Source: Leptasterias polaris
Lineage: Eukaryota > Echinodermata > Asteroidea > Forcipulatida > Asteriidae
DNA length: 64,000 bases
NCBI GenBank assembly: GCA_037783415.1
Contig: JAZGTN010000046.1
Location: 2,610,501 to 2,674,500, forward strand
Direction of reading: 5' to 3'
The notes under the pieces were generated by a model. The model searched no databases, was not told where the DNA came from, and was given only the letters and a program-made list of their open reading frames with translations. The position numbers and the translations under genes were made by a program. Positions 21,201-32,600 of this stretch are shown here, piece by piece (the stretch's first letter is position 1; every line of letters begins with the position of its first letter).

Positions 21201-23848
21201 TTCAATTTGAGCCTCTTTCTTTAGTGGAGCTTTCCCGTAATGTGAATGGATTGATTTGATTGATTTCTCGATAAATTCCACAAAAGAAACATACCTCGTC
21301 ACCCTTGGGAAGGGTTACAATACAAATATTTTAAATAAAACGGTTAAACTTTACATCATGACAAAGGAGTTACATTAGCTAAGGACATTAGTTATTTAAA
21401 GAGGAAGGGAAATGACCAAATTATATTTGGTGATGTACTCATTTTCCAATAGATAGAGTCCTCATGTCAGTGGGGAAAAAGTCTTTATCCTCGCGTTAAA
21501 ATGGTGTAAATTGCCATTGTATTCAATACCCTTCCAGTGAAAAGTTTGTCAACATCCGAAACATCTGATGACATCATTTTGAGACAAATGGGTCTGTACA
21601 TTTTTGTACAGGGGTATTTTGGTATATACATGTAACTGACTTTTACAGAGCAAAATATGAAACATTACACCATTGAGTTTCAACAACTAACAAATCTTTA
21701 CAATCCAAGGAGAAATTTTTCGTCCAAGTCAAAAAGTCAAATTCAAGGCCGTTTTGAACAAATATTATCGAAAGTCAGGAATGAACCAATGGAGTTTACA
21801 TGTACATGCATTTACGTTTACTTCCCCCCCCCCCCAAGGTATTGCTCCTAATGAGTTAGTTACAAATAAACTACAAAGTATGCTACAACTCAACATACAG
21901 AGCGGGAGTATGGTGGTATCCATTTGCTATCACTCTTCCTGAAAACCTTAGCCATTAAAATACATTACATCTCCGTTAAAATTACTTAGCCTTCGAGAAA
22001 GACTCAGCTAGGGAAGAAACTTCAGACCATTCACTATTTTTTTTGCTATGACTAAACCTTTCTGGATTTTGCTTTCGCCAGGACATCATTCCTTTTGGCA
22101 ACAATCCTTTATTCCGTTATCTCTGCGGATGGATGGTGCCGCCCCAGATCTCACTCCTCAAGTTGACCCAAGGAGAAACGATCCGTAAACTCTATGAACA
22201 GAACCACGTTCTCCAGGATATGTTAGTACCTCTGAGCAAGCTTCCTGAGACCATTGAGTGTTTCGACAGAGAGGCTAATGTAAGTGAAACTTTTCTCCGT
22301 CACCACCATTCACACTGGACTCAAGTTCTGGTGTTTCTGATCAGCAGAGTGTGGGTTCGAGTCCTGGTCTCGACACAAGTGTCTTTAAGCAAGACACTTA
22401 ATCTTTGTTAAGTGTTGTTCAGACGGGTGTTGTGTAATGCATATTAAAGAACCCAGTTACACTTTTTGCTAAGAGAAGTGGTTTACCGCAGTGTTTCTGG
22501 CAGTGGCTGCTGAATTTTCCGCAGCCTCTTTCAACCCTTACAAAGTGTTACATAAATGGGTATCATAGTACGCCCGTAGATAAAGCGCTATATTCAAACT
22601 AGTTGTTATTATTTGTCTATTAAGCCAGGTTTTACCTGCCAACATAATTTATGGTCATTTATATTCTCCCCATCAGCTTTATCCCCTGTGGCTGTGTCCG
22701 TTTCTTTTACCTTCCCTCCCTGGAATGGTACATCCCAAAGACAACAAGGACGAAATGTATGTGGACATTGGAGCTTATGGTACCCCCAAAACGAAGAACT
22801 TCCAGTTTGTTGAAACTACAAGACGTTTGGAGGAGTTTGTGCGCAGCGTTCATGGGTTTGTATGCTTCGTAGTTTTTGTTTAAATTTAACTCCAGAAGCC
22901 TCTTATTAATCACTTGACCACTGAGATTCCCAGTGAAGAACAGGCCAGCCTCAATCAGGTGCAACAATACATACATACATACATACACTGGGCTTTTATA
23001 TAGCGCCATTTCATTTAGACCACAGTGCTTTTAGCAAACAGACAATAGCAATAAATTAGAGAAAGTGAATACTTACATTGCTACATGTATAATTATTTAT
23101 AGTTTGCGCCCTAACTTAAGCCGCTCTCGGGTCAACCTTGCGGTGACACAAAAACAGTCGGAGACTGACTTTTCAGACTGATGCTGCCCCTGAGCTAGGA
23201 CCGTCGAGAACATTTCAGACGCCATTTGTAAAATTAACAACGATTGGCATTATTAGGACGATCGGCATCAGTCACTGTCAGAAAATTATCAACAATGGCA
23301 GGAGTAGAAACACTCTTGCTAAATGTTTTTGACAGGTCGGAATCAATCTTAGATTTTACATTGATCGCGTAGCGCGTTATTAGCCCAACACGTGTCGGTG
23401 CCTTCTTGGCGCTTGAATCTTGTTTCGGTGATTTTGGGGTAGTGCACGTTATACCATAAGCGCCTTATACGCAGGAAGATACAGTAATGCTTGTTCCATG
23501 ACAACTACACAATTTCTCATTTATAGTGACTTGAGCGTAAATTTTCTGCATGATCCAGACGGTTAAGTTGCAGAGCAAGCAAAACGTAGGTCCCCCGAGG
23601 GCACCATTTTCAAATTAAATACTAGTTGAACATAGGCCCTATCCTTTCCAGTCATGGGACACCTGTCAGTAACGGCTTTTTTTTTAAATTGTAGATTTCA
23701 GATGCTGTATGCCGACACCCATATGACCAGGGAAGAATTCCGTGAAATGTTTGACCACACTCTATATGACAAACTCAGAGCTAAGTTGAACTGTAAACAA
23801 GCCTTTCCTGAGGTGTATGACAAGATAAGCCGAGCTGTTCGCATCTAA
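12234..23848 (+). CDS. DHCR24: Delta(24)-sterol reductase, 9 exons, 520 aa
   Basis: Exons: 12234-12476, 12828-12951, 15455-15592, 16287-16405, 16880-17146, 20822-20962, 22082-22279, 22677-22855, 23695-23848. All are GT-AG, phases are consistent, 1563 nt; length is close to the vertebrate 516 aa. The enzyme reduces the C24-C25 double bond of sterol side chains (desmosterol to cholesterol, or equivalents) with FAD and NADPH in the ER. The N-terminus has hydrophobic segments near residues 2-22 and 36-51. The FAD-binding (PCMH-type) region spans exons 2-5, with [18 protein letters not shown] and the Gly-rich [17 protein letters not shown]. The C-terminal half includes [17 protein letters not shown] and DIGAYG. 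The start codon is the first Met before the membrane segment. Introns 2, 5 and 6 are loaded with repeats; intron 5 carries tandem copies of the exon 5 end. Family-level identification is secure. Confidence 0.97.
13830..13965 (-). repeat. Palindromic splice-adjacent repeat, family R (antisense copy, DHCR24 intron 2)
   Basis: It contains the complement of GCAGTTTGCAACAGCTAATT, then AGTGGCCTGACGTTTC and GCAGAGTCTTTCTCGAAGGC. The same family is found at 21985-22046, 26985-27060, 27541-27685, 35785-36005, 39093-39160 and 48270-48400. This copy is not close to an exon. Confidence 0.75.
14610..15320 (+). repeat. Minisatellite of about 17-21 bp units in DHCR24 intron 2
   Basis: Units like GGACCACAGGACCCCTGACA repeat more than 30 times with substitutions. 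Overlapping minus-strand frames rich in Gly, Pro and Val arise from the repeat and are not genes. A (GA)n run (13995-14020) and long G runs (14071-14087, 14516-14528) precede it. Confidence 0.93.
17111..17850 (+). repeat. Tandem copies of the 3' end of DHCR24 exon 5 plus its splice donor
   Basis: The end of exon 5 (ACGGCCAATATGACAGATG ... CACAAG followed by GTGAGA) is repeated about seven times in intron 5, first loosely spaced (near 17220, 17330, 17400) and then as regular 97-99 bp units (near 17501, 17598, 17695, 17794). Most units keep a donor-like GAACAGAAG/GTAAGC, which is closer to the animal consensus than the real donor at 17147. C-rich tracts separate the copies. Confidence 0.9.
18410..18772. 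mobile_element. TTAA-target MITE, family M1 relative, inserted in a SINE
   Basis: The element (18414-18768) is flanked by TTAA on both sides. It interrupts the SINE text GATGTGTGTTAA / GCACTGTATAC that is intact in the neighbouring tandem units. Internal phrases such as CCTGTGAAAATTTG and CTCAATTGGTCAT match the other M1 copies. Confidence 0.8.
18773..20746 (-). repeat. Nine tandem 219-bp copies of a tRNA-derived SINE
   Basis: The unit is exactly 219 bp and copies are virtually identical. On the minus strand each carries a tRNA-like head: an A-box-like TGGTCTAGTGGTAAAAC and a B-box-like GGGTTCGAAACCC, preceded by CTTGGTGG. The tail includes AATAGATGTTAATTTATGCA. Dispersed single copies or pieces of this SINE lie near 31495-31870, 38380-38560, 50240-50345 and 58680-58860. 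The array sits in DHCR24 intron 5. These are not functional tRNA genes, since the 3' half does not close an acceptor stem. Confidence 0.93.
20999..21247. mobile_element. MITE with inverted ends (about 250 bp), DHCR24 intron 6
   Basis: The left end includes ACCGGGAAAGCTCCATTAAAG; the right end is the near-complement, CTTTAGTGGAGCTTTCCCG. There is no ORF. It lies 37 bp after the exon 6 donor. Confidence 0.7.
21396..21810. repeat. Single-arm copy of the foldback element seen at 36956-37575
   Basis: Phrases AGAGGAAGGGAAATGAC, CATCTGATGACATCATT, GACAAATGGGTCTGTACATT and CAAGGCCGTTTT appear in the same order as in the foldback at 37 kb. The second arm is missing or diverged. Confidence 0.75.
21985..22046 (+). 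repeat. Family R repeat 36 bp upstream of DHCR24 exon 7
   Basis: CTTAGCCTTCGAGAAAGACT, then CAGCTAGGG and CAGACCATTCACTATTTTTT match the family R palindrome, sense to DHCR24. The exon 7 acceptor is at 22082. Confidence 0.65.
22297..22610 (+). mobile_element. tRNA-Leu/Ser-like SINE (family S1), DHCR24 intron 7
   Basis: It contains CTGATCAGCAGAGTGTGGG, then the B-box-like GGTTCGAGTCC, and the tail text AGCAAGACACTTAATC and GATAAAGCGCTATATTC, as in other S1 copies. Its beginning touches the exon 7 donor region. Confidence 0.75.
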
Positions 23849-23944
23849 GTGAACGGATGTTTTTTACTTGATTTCTGTTGAATTTTACTGTTTGATTTTA
23901 CTGTTTGATACAATCGCGTACTTTATCTCTCTTTTTTTTAACTC

Positions 23945-23950
23945 AATAAA
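23945..23950 (+). terminator. Polyadenylation signal of DHCR24
   Basis: AATAAA lies 97 nt after the stop codon at 23846-23848, followed by a T/G-rich stretch. This is the first canonical hexamer downstream of the gene. Confidence 0.6.
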
Positions 23951-24897
23951 GGGGTTGAACAAAGACAAATACTCTATTAAATCTTTAAACGTTGTTGTAT
24001 TTCATGTACCTTTTTCTAAAAAAGCTGTGTATTTTACCAGTCAAATGAGTTTACTCGAAGATAATGAAATCTTAACATTTTTCTTCTTCAAAATGATGAC
24101 TATTTCAAAGTAAGATGACAAGTTTATATCATACAGTAATTTTTTTTTTTTTGAAGCTTTGGAGCAGAGGTAGACTCGGATGTCAGATTGTAAATGTAAA
24201 AAAAAAGAGCTTAGGGCTTGAATTTTTAACTGGACTACAACCCGAGGCCAGTTGTTTTAGTATCGAGCCAAAAAATCCATGACTGGACAATTTTCAATTG
24301 AATATAATACCTCACTGTGTGATATTTTAAACAAAAACAAATTATGATCAACTGTTGACTTTTGAGTCTGATAAAATACCGTTCAATTCTATTGAGTGAT
24401 GGAAGTAATAGTATACTACATTAGTAAGATTGAAAATATAAATGTTCACAGATTTGCACATAACTTACATGGTATAAAGATGGTCATGGTGGAAAACTTC
24501 CCTTAAAATAGTTTTGCTTGAAATGCCATAGTTTTTAGGAAATGAGTAAAACATTAGTCTTTATCCTGCAGGATAAAATTCGATATTTGAAAAAATGTTT
24601 AAACATATAATTTGGGTTTTCACTGTTTTCTCATGACTCTGAAGACCGATTGAGCTTAAACTTTCACAGGTTTGTTACTTCATGTATATGTTGGGTCACA
24701 TCAAGTGTGGCTACAGGTCTTTGGCAAATTACCAATGTTGTACACGTACTTTAAAGACAAATGAGAACCCTATATATGTCTTGGTGCTTGTTAAAATAAA
24801 AACAGTTAAATGCATGTTAAACTGTGTCAGGAAGTATTTCTCTTGTTGATTCTGCTTTTGTAAAATCAATTGGTCCAGTAAATGCTTTGTCAATAAT

Positions 24898-25140
24898 TTA
24901 GGTGGCGTGGCCCAGCGGTCTAGTTTAATCTAGCTTACCGGACCCAAGCTCTGGTGTTGTCAGCAGCAGAGTATGGGTTCGATACCCGGTCATGACACTT
25001 GTGCCCTTGAGCAAGGCACTTAACCATAATTGCTTCGTAAACAGTTGAGAAGGTAGTGCATTCTGCTCTACCAGCCAGGCATCCCAGTGGATACATGTAC
25101 CTGTGTTCCACACACACACACTTGTATCACTGAATACAGA
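24898..25140 (+). mobile_element. tRNA-derived SINE (family S1)
   Basis: The head GGCGTGGCCCAGCGGTCTAG is followed by a variable-arm-like CAAGCTCTGGTGTTGTCAGC, the B-box-like GGGTTCGATACCC and the tail CCTTGAGCAAGGCACTTAAC. Best preserved relatives are at 36234-36560 and 49303-49640. Confidence 0.85.
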
Positions 25141-25515
25141 CCAACGCGCAATGAAAGAAAATAAATGATTCTTGTCTTAATTTTATAAATGTATTGACTC
25201 GTGGCAATCACACATAATCTGATCATTTGGGTACAAAAACTATGTCTAACTCCATGATCTGATGCACATAAAGAGGACAAAATCTAATAAAAATAGTGAC
25301 TTTGATTTCTAATTAATACAATCCATCTGTTTTATTTGATATATATTTTTGTTATACATTATAAATTGAGATAAAAATATTTTCTATAAACTTCATTCAA
25401 AAATATACCTTTTGTTTTACAATTAAATCACGAAAAACCTCTACACGAATACAAACGTTTGAATTAAAAATGCACTAAATTTAAAAAGCGCACTTACATG
25501 TACATGTACATGTAC

Positions 25516-25775
25516 ATAAGCCCACTAATAATATTTGTCTTTGGGTTTTAAAGCCCTACCTAGCAGTCTGGGGCCTTATATATGGTGTATCTTCATTTTG
25601 TTATGAATTTGATCTCAAGTAAAAAAATATATATATATATAAATAGGTTTATTTATTTATTTAATATACTTTTTTTTTTGGGGGGGGGGCAAAAAAACTG
25701 GATTTCTTTTTGGGGGGGCAAAACAAAAAACGGATTTCCGGTTAAAAACAGAGAAATCACATCCCTGCTTCAGTC
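25516..25775 (-). mobile_element. Non-autonomous transposon copy (family with CAGGGATGTGAT end)
   Basis: It ends AGAAATCACATCCCTG and reads in reverse the same series of motifs as 54283-54505: an AAACAGAG segment, G/C homopolymer tracts, an (AT)n tract and CCCACTAATA. A plus-strand 85-residue frame inside it is a by-product. Confidence 0.7.
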
Positions 25776-26605
25776 ATTATTCAATGAGACACCCATCTCA
25801 CAGCGAGAAGTGTTGGAAGTGTTGGGAGAAACACAGTAGAGGGTTTAATCATCAGCATACATAGCGAGGTGAGACAATTTCATCAGGCAGATCATTAATG
25901 CAAACAAGAAAGAGAGTAGGACCAAGTACTGAGCCCAGTGGAACATCGGAATTAGTAGAACGGATAGGAGAAGATTGATCCTAAAGGACAACCTTCAACC
26001 TGCGATTATGATATAATCAATTAACTTGTCGCAATTGCCACAAGTTAATTAAGACTTTGTCCAAAATAAATTCACTTGGCAAACATGATGAAAATAACAT
26101 TTAAATACTGCAGATATACTCAAACCTAAAAACTCCCAAATCCTTGTGTTTGTTTACAAACGACTTAACTCTGGTCTATATTGCAAAAAGTAAACTAATA
26201 ATTCTTCACATGAGGGAAATAAGCAGGGGGTCCATGGTCCTAAGAACAAAACATTGTCAAGTCCACATCTTGCGAAATTTACCTCTGCTCTGCACTAGTC
26301 CATAGTCTCTTTATGACAACGATCGATACCAGCGGAAAAAAACATGAGAAAATTCACCTCGATCATTTGTGTGAATGAACAACCTAAACGCGCGCGCCCA
26401 CAGAGACCAAGGACCATGGTTTAGCTAGAGCTACATGTGCCACGCATGCACAAAAGATGGAGGTTTTGTGCTGTGTGAAAGGTCAAGTTCGAGTTTGACC
26501 AACGTCCTTGGTCAAGACAACTGGTGCACAGGTCCAAGGACCCTAAATTTGCTTTTGCTTGTGAAAAGGGCTTTAGTCTCTATATATTGCAAAACTACCC
26601 ACTAC

Positions 26606-29600
26606 TTATGCACAAGTCCATTGCTGAAACAGAGCTTTGTCTTTGTCGCTCTTAAATACAGGCTGGAATGGTATCCTTACAATATCATCGAAACCTTCAG
26701 ATTTGACGGGCTCTTTGTAGTTCTTCTTGTAGACATTGTAGCCCACCTTTGGGACGCGGCGTACTTTGCCGTCAGTTTGTGTCTGCCTCATTAAGTTTAA
26801 GTGATTTGCTAGCTCCAGTGAGGTATCCATGACGAAACAACGCACTTTGTATTCTGCGCAGTAACGAAATAAAGTGAAAGAACTAAAGTTAACTACAAAT
26901 AATAAGAATTGTTGATCAAGACCAATGAATTATACAATTGATTTAGCCTACTCCTCTTACGAGCTTAAATAAGAATCACTTTGCAAAAATTAGTTGATGG
27001 CCTGACAATTTGACCCTAGCAGAGCCTTTCTCGTGATCAATAACAGATCAATAACATAAACATTTTGAAATGAGATTTTCACAGGTTAGTTTTATTGTAT
27101 GTATCTACAATTATATAGGATTAAAACAATCGAACGGTTTCAAAAAGCAAAGGTTTTGCCTTAAAAAACAAAAGTTACAACCATTGAAAAAACTTCCAAC
27201 GTGACAGTCGATAAGTGGTAGAATTTATTGTGTTTTCTGTCTTATTACACTTTGGGGAGCACTTTGCTAAATTGCAAAAAAAGTAAAACTAATTATCTTA
27301 CTGGCGTCAGTGGCAAGCTTGATGTAGTCAGTCCTGGCAACTGCTGAAGGATTGGTGTTATCTACGACCACATTCTTTCCCCCCTTGATGGCCTCTTTTG
27401 TTGCTTGGATACACTTTGCTTGTGTCTGGAGGGTGTCTCTGTTGACATGAATGTAACCGTGGGGTAGGAGGTATTTCTTCACGATGGCGCTCTTTCCCGA
27501 TGCTGGGAAGCCTACCATAATGATCAGCTCCTTGTCCTGAATGAGGTATCAATAATAGAGAAAGAAGAATCAGCTGCTGCAAACTGCTTATCAACCAAAA
27601 GGACCTATAGTAAAAATGCAAGGAATAATTAATGGCCTAATGTTTTGACCCTAGCAGAGTCTTTCTTCAAGGCTAAAATAAATGCTTATTATTAATAATA
27701 ATACAGCATATCAAAAATACAAAATTAATACAAAATATATAGAGTAAAACAAATAAAATCCAGATACCCCCTAATAAACAGCAAGAAATGCAAATTGACA
27801 ATGAAAATTACAATAAAAATAACACAGACTTAATGGACTTGAACAAACAAGTAGGGTGGACAGTTTTTAGTAGCCCACAGGACAAGTTTAAAAGTGGTAT
27901 TTACTAGCCCAAAACCCATAGCAGTTTTTACAAGACAATGTACGCCGGGCTAGTGTTAAGTGCAAGCCCTGTTTATCTTACCTTAGAATGATAGCTGTCT
28001 TGATGTTTTCCCTCACAACCTTTTAAAACCTCGGCAGGGTTGATTGAGTGCCAATCAAACGACGGTGGCGTCTCTCCAAAGTAATACTCCTCAGGTGTCT
28101 TGAAATTAATTCCCACATTGGCAGCGAACATCCGGTCTCCGCAGGAGAAGTCCCTCTTCTTCCCCGGTGCCCAGTCTTTGGCTCTTCCAGCAGCATCACC
28201 GACGTAGTAAGATGCGGACATGTCAGGCTGGATACCATCATTGTGATGTTTCACCATCACATCCCACATCTTCGTCCCTGGTTTACGGAAGTCGTTCTCC
28301 CCAGTAGCTACAAACACCTGAATTAGAAGTCATCATTCTTCAGTCATTTATCTTAAAAAACCATAATGACAAGTGTATCAGCAGTGAATTTTAAATTCTG
28401 GTGGAAGTATCACAATATCTGAGCCACACAATCATCAAGGTTAATTGGAATTAGAGTCTAAACATTTACAGTTAAATGTAAAAAAACATAAAAATCACCA
28501 ACAACAACAGGATGTCAAATTTGCTCAATAACATTCAATCCTTACTAAACGTTTAGATAAAACGTCAAACCTTCGGCTAAAGTCAACTGAACATTCAGTT
28601 TGTTCAGTTAATAAAACACTTATTTATAGCAAGCACCCAATGCCCTTAGGCCTCTACGCATTTTACATGAAAAAGAAGCACAAATCTAATTTTAAACATA
28701 AATAAAAATAGAAACAACATTTATATAAAGTATTAATGTACAGGGGGAATCAAAAAGTTATCACACACAAACATTAAAAAAATAACCTGTAATAGTAAAA
28801 GGGGTGACTTGCATATATACAAAATGTAAAAAGACAACAAGAAATGGCAGAGTACATGTACAACAAAAAGCATGAAACAAAATGCATTCATAAAAATTGT
28901 CATAAAAGAAGCATCTGAATAAATATTAGTATACAAATATTTGATACATATGAATACAATATAGCAAAATGTAATCACAAGGTAAAATTGAGCTGTTAGT
29001 GCTTTTGCGTACCTAGCACGCCCAGCTTCGTTGGATATGGGATACAGTCAGACGCACTATGTTCGTATTCCATGAGTGATGATGAATTTATCTGCAAACA
29101 AACTTGACGAGTAGCTAAAAAAAGTGCAATACGCGGAGTTAGAACAGAACGTCAGATAAAGAGAAAGATGTTGTTCCTAACCAATTTGCGCCAAAAGTGA
29201 GACTTATTTAAAACTTTGCACCTGCTCACAGGCCAGAACAAACAGGAGGTCTCCTATTGGTCCATTAATATCCGAACAAAAACAACTTGTGTGATCAATC
29301 ACACACAACCACGCAAACTTTGGCAGTATGCTGACCAGGTCTTGCAGATTGACTCAAAATATTCCCAGGGTACTTTTATTTGTGCACTTAAAGCTACCCT
29401 GGCCAGCTACTGGCAGGCCTGTACAAAGCAGTGTATAATGCATTTGACCATGGTTCATATCACACTCCAGTTGCTATGGATGGACCAATCAGAATTGAGA
29501 ACTCAAGTTTACTTGAAGATAAGAATAAACATGAACGAATAGCAATCATGTGAATTCCATTAGCTAGTGATAAATACCTGTATAGGCATATTGAGCTCAT

Positions 29601-32600
29601 TTATGATCTTGTTGACCTTCTTCTGCCATCCCATGGGTTCTTCGTGACCTTTTTCCATTCCTCGTTGATTGGTGATAAAGACTATCTTGTAGCCATCTTT
29701 GTGCTCAGCTTCCAATTTTGGTTTCACTTCATCATTGATGAATTTCCAGTCATTCGGTCCTAAGAATGAGATAACAAACATAAATTATTAAAATTTAAGT
29801 GTAACCTTATAAAGCTTTTGAGTAAATTAACCTATATTTATACATTGGCGTGGTGTGGCCAAGTGGTCTAGTGCACTAGACTCAAGTTCTGGTGGCCGAG
29901 TCATCAGGATGTGGGTTTGAATCCCATTCAAGACACTCCAGACATGCCAACCTCTGGGATCACAAAACTGTATTCTGAAACCCCAAAACCTGTATTTTTC
30001 CTTAAAAACCTGTATTTTTCCTTAAAAACCTGTATTTTTGAAAAAAAATGCATAAAAGAGTTTAGGCCCCAAAAAGGGTGTTCTGTCATGTCTGTTTCGG
30101 TTTCCCGTGCCACGACCCTAAACTTTTTATTCGACTTTTAAAAAAAATTAAAAAAAATAAAAAATTAAATCAAATGTCAGACTTTGACCAACCAAACATG
30201 TTTTTAACAAAATTGAACTAAAAACCAGAATACATCCACTGATATCTCCGTGATTTTGGTCTCATGATTTTGTGATCCACGGTCGTCGCGCCGTGTTTCG
30301 TGAAGTACACAGCGCGCATGGTGTACAAGACAATGCGCAATCTGAAAATTGCGCAAACCTTTACTCGATAGGCAATGGGAGCTGCCGATTCTGCATGGCG
30401 CAAACTGCAGATTGCGCAAGAGTTTGTCCAATTCGTTGTGCAGATGAACGTGGACAAGAGAAGTCGCAAGCGGACGATTTGGGGCAACCTTTTAGCCGGA
30501 AATTTATATTTTTTTAAAGATATCTGACACAATCATACCTCCATATTAACAAAAAAACATCTCCTGCGTATCGTACCTCCATCCATTCCATGTGACAGTG
30601 AGATGAGGGATGCTTACATAACAATAACATTATTATTGATAAATTAATTATTTTCTCCCTTTTTTGGACGCTTTTATGAAGTCCCACTTCGCTGAATATT
30701 CTCCTTTATATGACTGCTTCCTTTTATTCGACGAGGTCGAAGCCATAATCGGATATTTATGATACAATTTCATGCAGGAGTGCTAAAAAAATTCTGCAAA
30801 ACAGCGTGAACTGACAGTGACACTAACAGCTCTCGAAAGGCGAACAATCGTAACCTTTTGCATGCAGTGTTCCGATTGGTTAATACAGGTTTGTTTACAT
30901 ACCATGCACCAATAACTGACGCGCTTACGAATAATTGGCGATAAACGAGCCTCCGCTGCCTCGTACCCACAGACAACCTCGCTAACATGTAGCGCCTGCG
31001 CCGTATCGATCATTCTGGGAAAGAAAATAATTGCGCGGCAAGATTGTACACCATTGGAAACGAGGTTTCCATGGCTTAATAGCGCTAGCACAGTATTTCC
31101 CGTTTTGGGGGAATGGAATTATTTTTGCGGTGGCGGTGGTCAAAACCGTATTTTTAACGAAAACCCGTACGAAATACGGGAAAAACGTACTAGTTGGCGT
31201 GTCACTTGTGTCCTTGAGCACGACGACCTTGCATTGAAGTACCCTCTGCTAACACTACAATACATTGTTCCAGCGGGTAGTGAAATGCAGGCAGTCCGAA
31301 TCGTGTTACACAGTGTAACTGTAGTGTTAGTAACACTGTAGTGTTACTGTAACAGGATACTCCTACTAAAACTATAGAACTATAAAAGAGGTTCGATCCG
31401 CTATTGTCTCAACGTTCTAGGAGTAGCCTCTAACTAGCTCTAGCTCGTATCTATGCAAGTTTTTTTTACTATAATTGCTTCTCTTCATCTTTTCATAAAA
31501 TACTTTATAGATGTTAATTTTTGCATCTGGGATAAAGAATGTAATTTGTTTTACCCTTACACCAATGTGTTTTAAGCACTGCAGTGCATTGTATACTCAT
31601 TACTTTCCCGAGTTCTGTGAAAATAAAATCCACTGGCAAATCACTTGGATGGGATTCAAACCTGCGGCCTTTGCATAATTGCTAGACTAGAGCAGATGCC
31701 CTGAGCTAGAGCTAGTTAGAGGCAGTCCGAATCCCGTTACACTACAGTGTTTACTATAAACACTGTAACAGGATTCGCCGGCATAGTGCATTGCAGTACC
31801 CGCTGGAACACTGTCTGTTGTGTTGTGTTACTTGTTTAGCAGCAGGTACTGCAATGCAAGGATTCGAACTGCCTCCTACAACAAACAAACTTAGCAAATT
31901 CCTTCCACTGTCATGTGCAAAATATAACTTGTATATAAAGTTAGTTGATAAATAAATGATAGAAACCTTTGCATACAGTAAAACTTTTTAAATTACACGA
32001 GACAGTTGCTATCTACACTTTACCTTGCGGTCAACAGTTTGGCCACAGAAGTGGGGCTAAGCTTAGGCTAGCCCCATTAATACTATAATACTAATAGTGC
32101 CAATTACTCTGGACTTCCTCTATTGCCATATTGGTGTTCTGCCCCAACTTGACAATCGCACCAACTATAGTTGGGACTGGTCCCAACTTGAGTGTTACAG
32201 TTGAGGCGTCCCAACTGTTGGGATAGTACAGGGTACCAGCGGAGTTCTGGTTGTGTGTGTGAAGTGTGTGACAAGACTGAAATCAGCACTCTAATTTAGT
32301 GCCGACTTCAATTAATTAAGAAAAATCCTATGCTAGCACCATATTTGAAAAAAAATTGAGACCGTTCTTCCCATCCATATGCTGATTGCGGCAGTGGGAG
32401 CTCCCCCCGCCTCACTCCCCCCGACCACATGTCACAGACACAGTCCCCATACGATCGATCACTGACACTGTATCGTTTCTGCGGAGGCTATCCTGTTGAG
32501 TTCTATGGGCGATACCAACTACAGTTGGGACGCCCCAACTTGAACACTCAAGTTGGGACCAGTCCCAACTATAGTTGGGACAATTGTCAAGTTGGGACGG

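Larger units (their letters stand above)
23849..26605. other. Convergent spacer between DHCR24 and PNKP
   Basis: It holds the DHCR24 3' UTR with its poly(A) signal, an inverted M1-like MITE ending at about 24756, an S1 SINE (24898-25140), an (ACATGT)n palindromic run near 25495-25515, and a transposon copy (25516-25775). From 25776 to 26605 I see no gene or clear repeat. The PNKP 3' UTR must start at 26605, but no poly(A) signal was located confidently. Confidence 0.6.
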
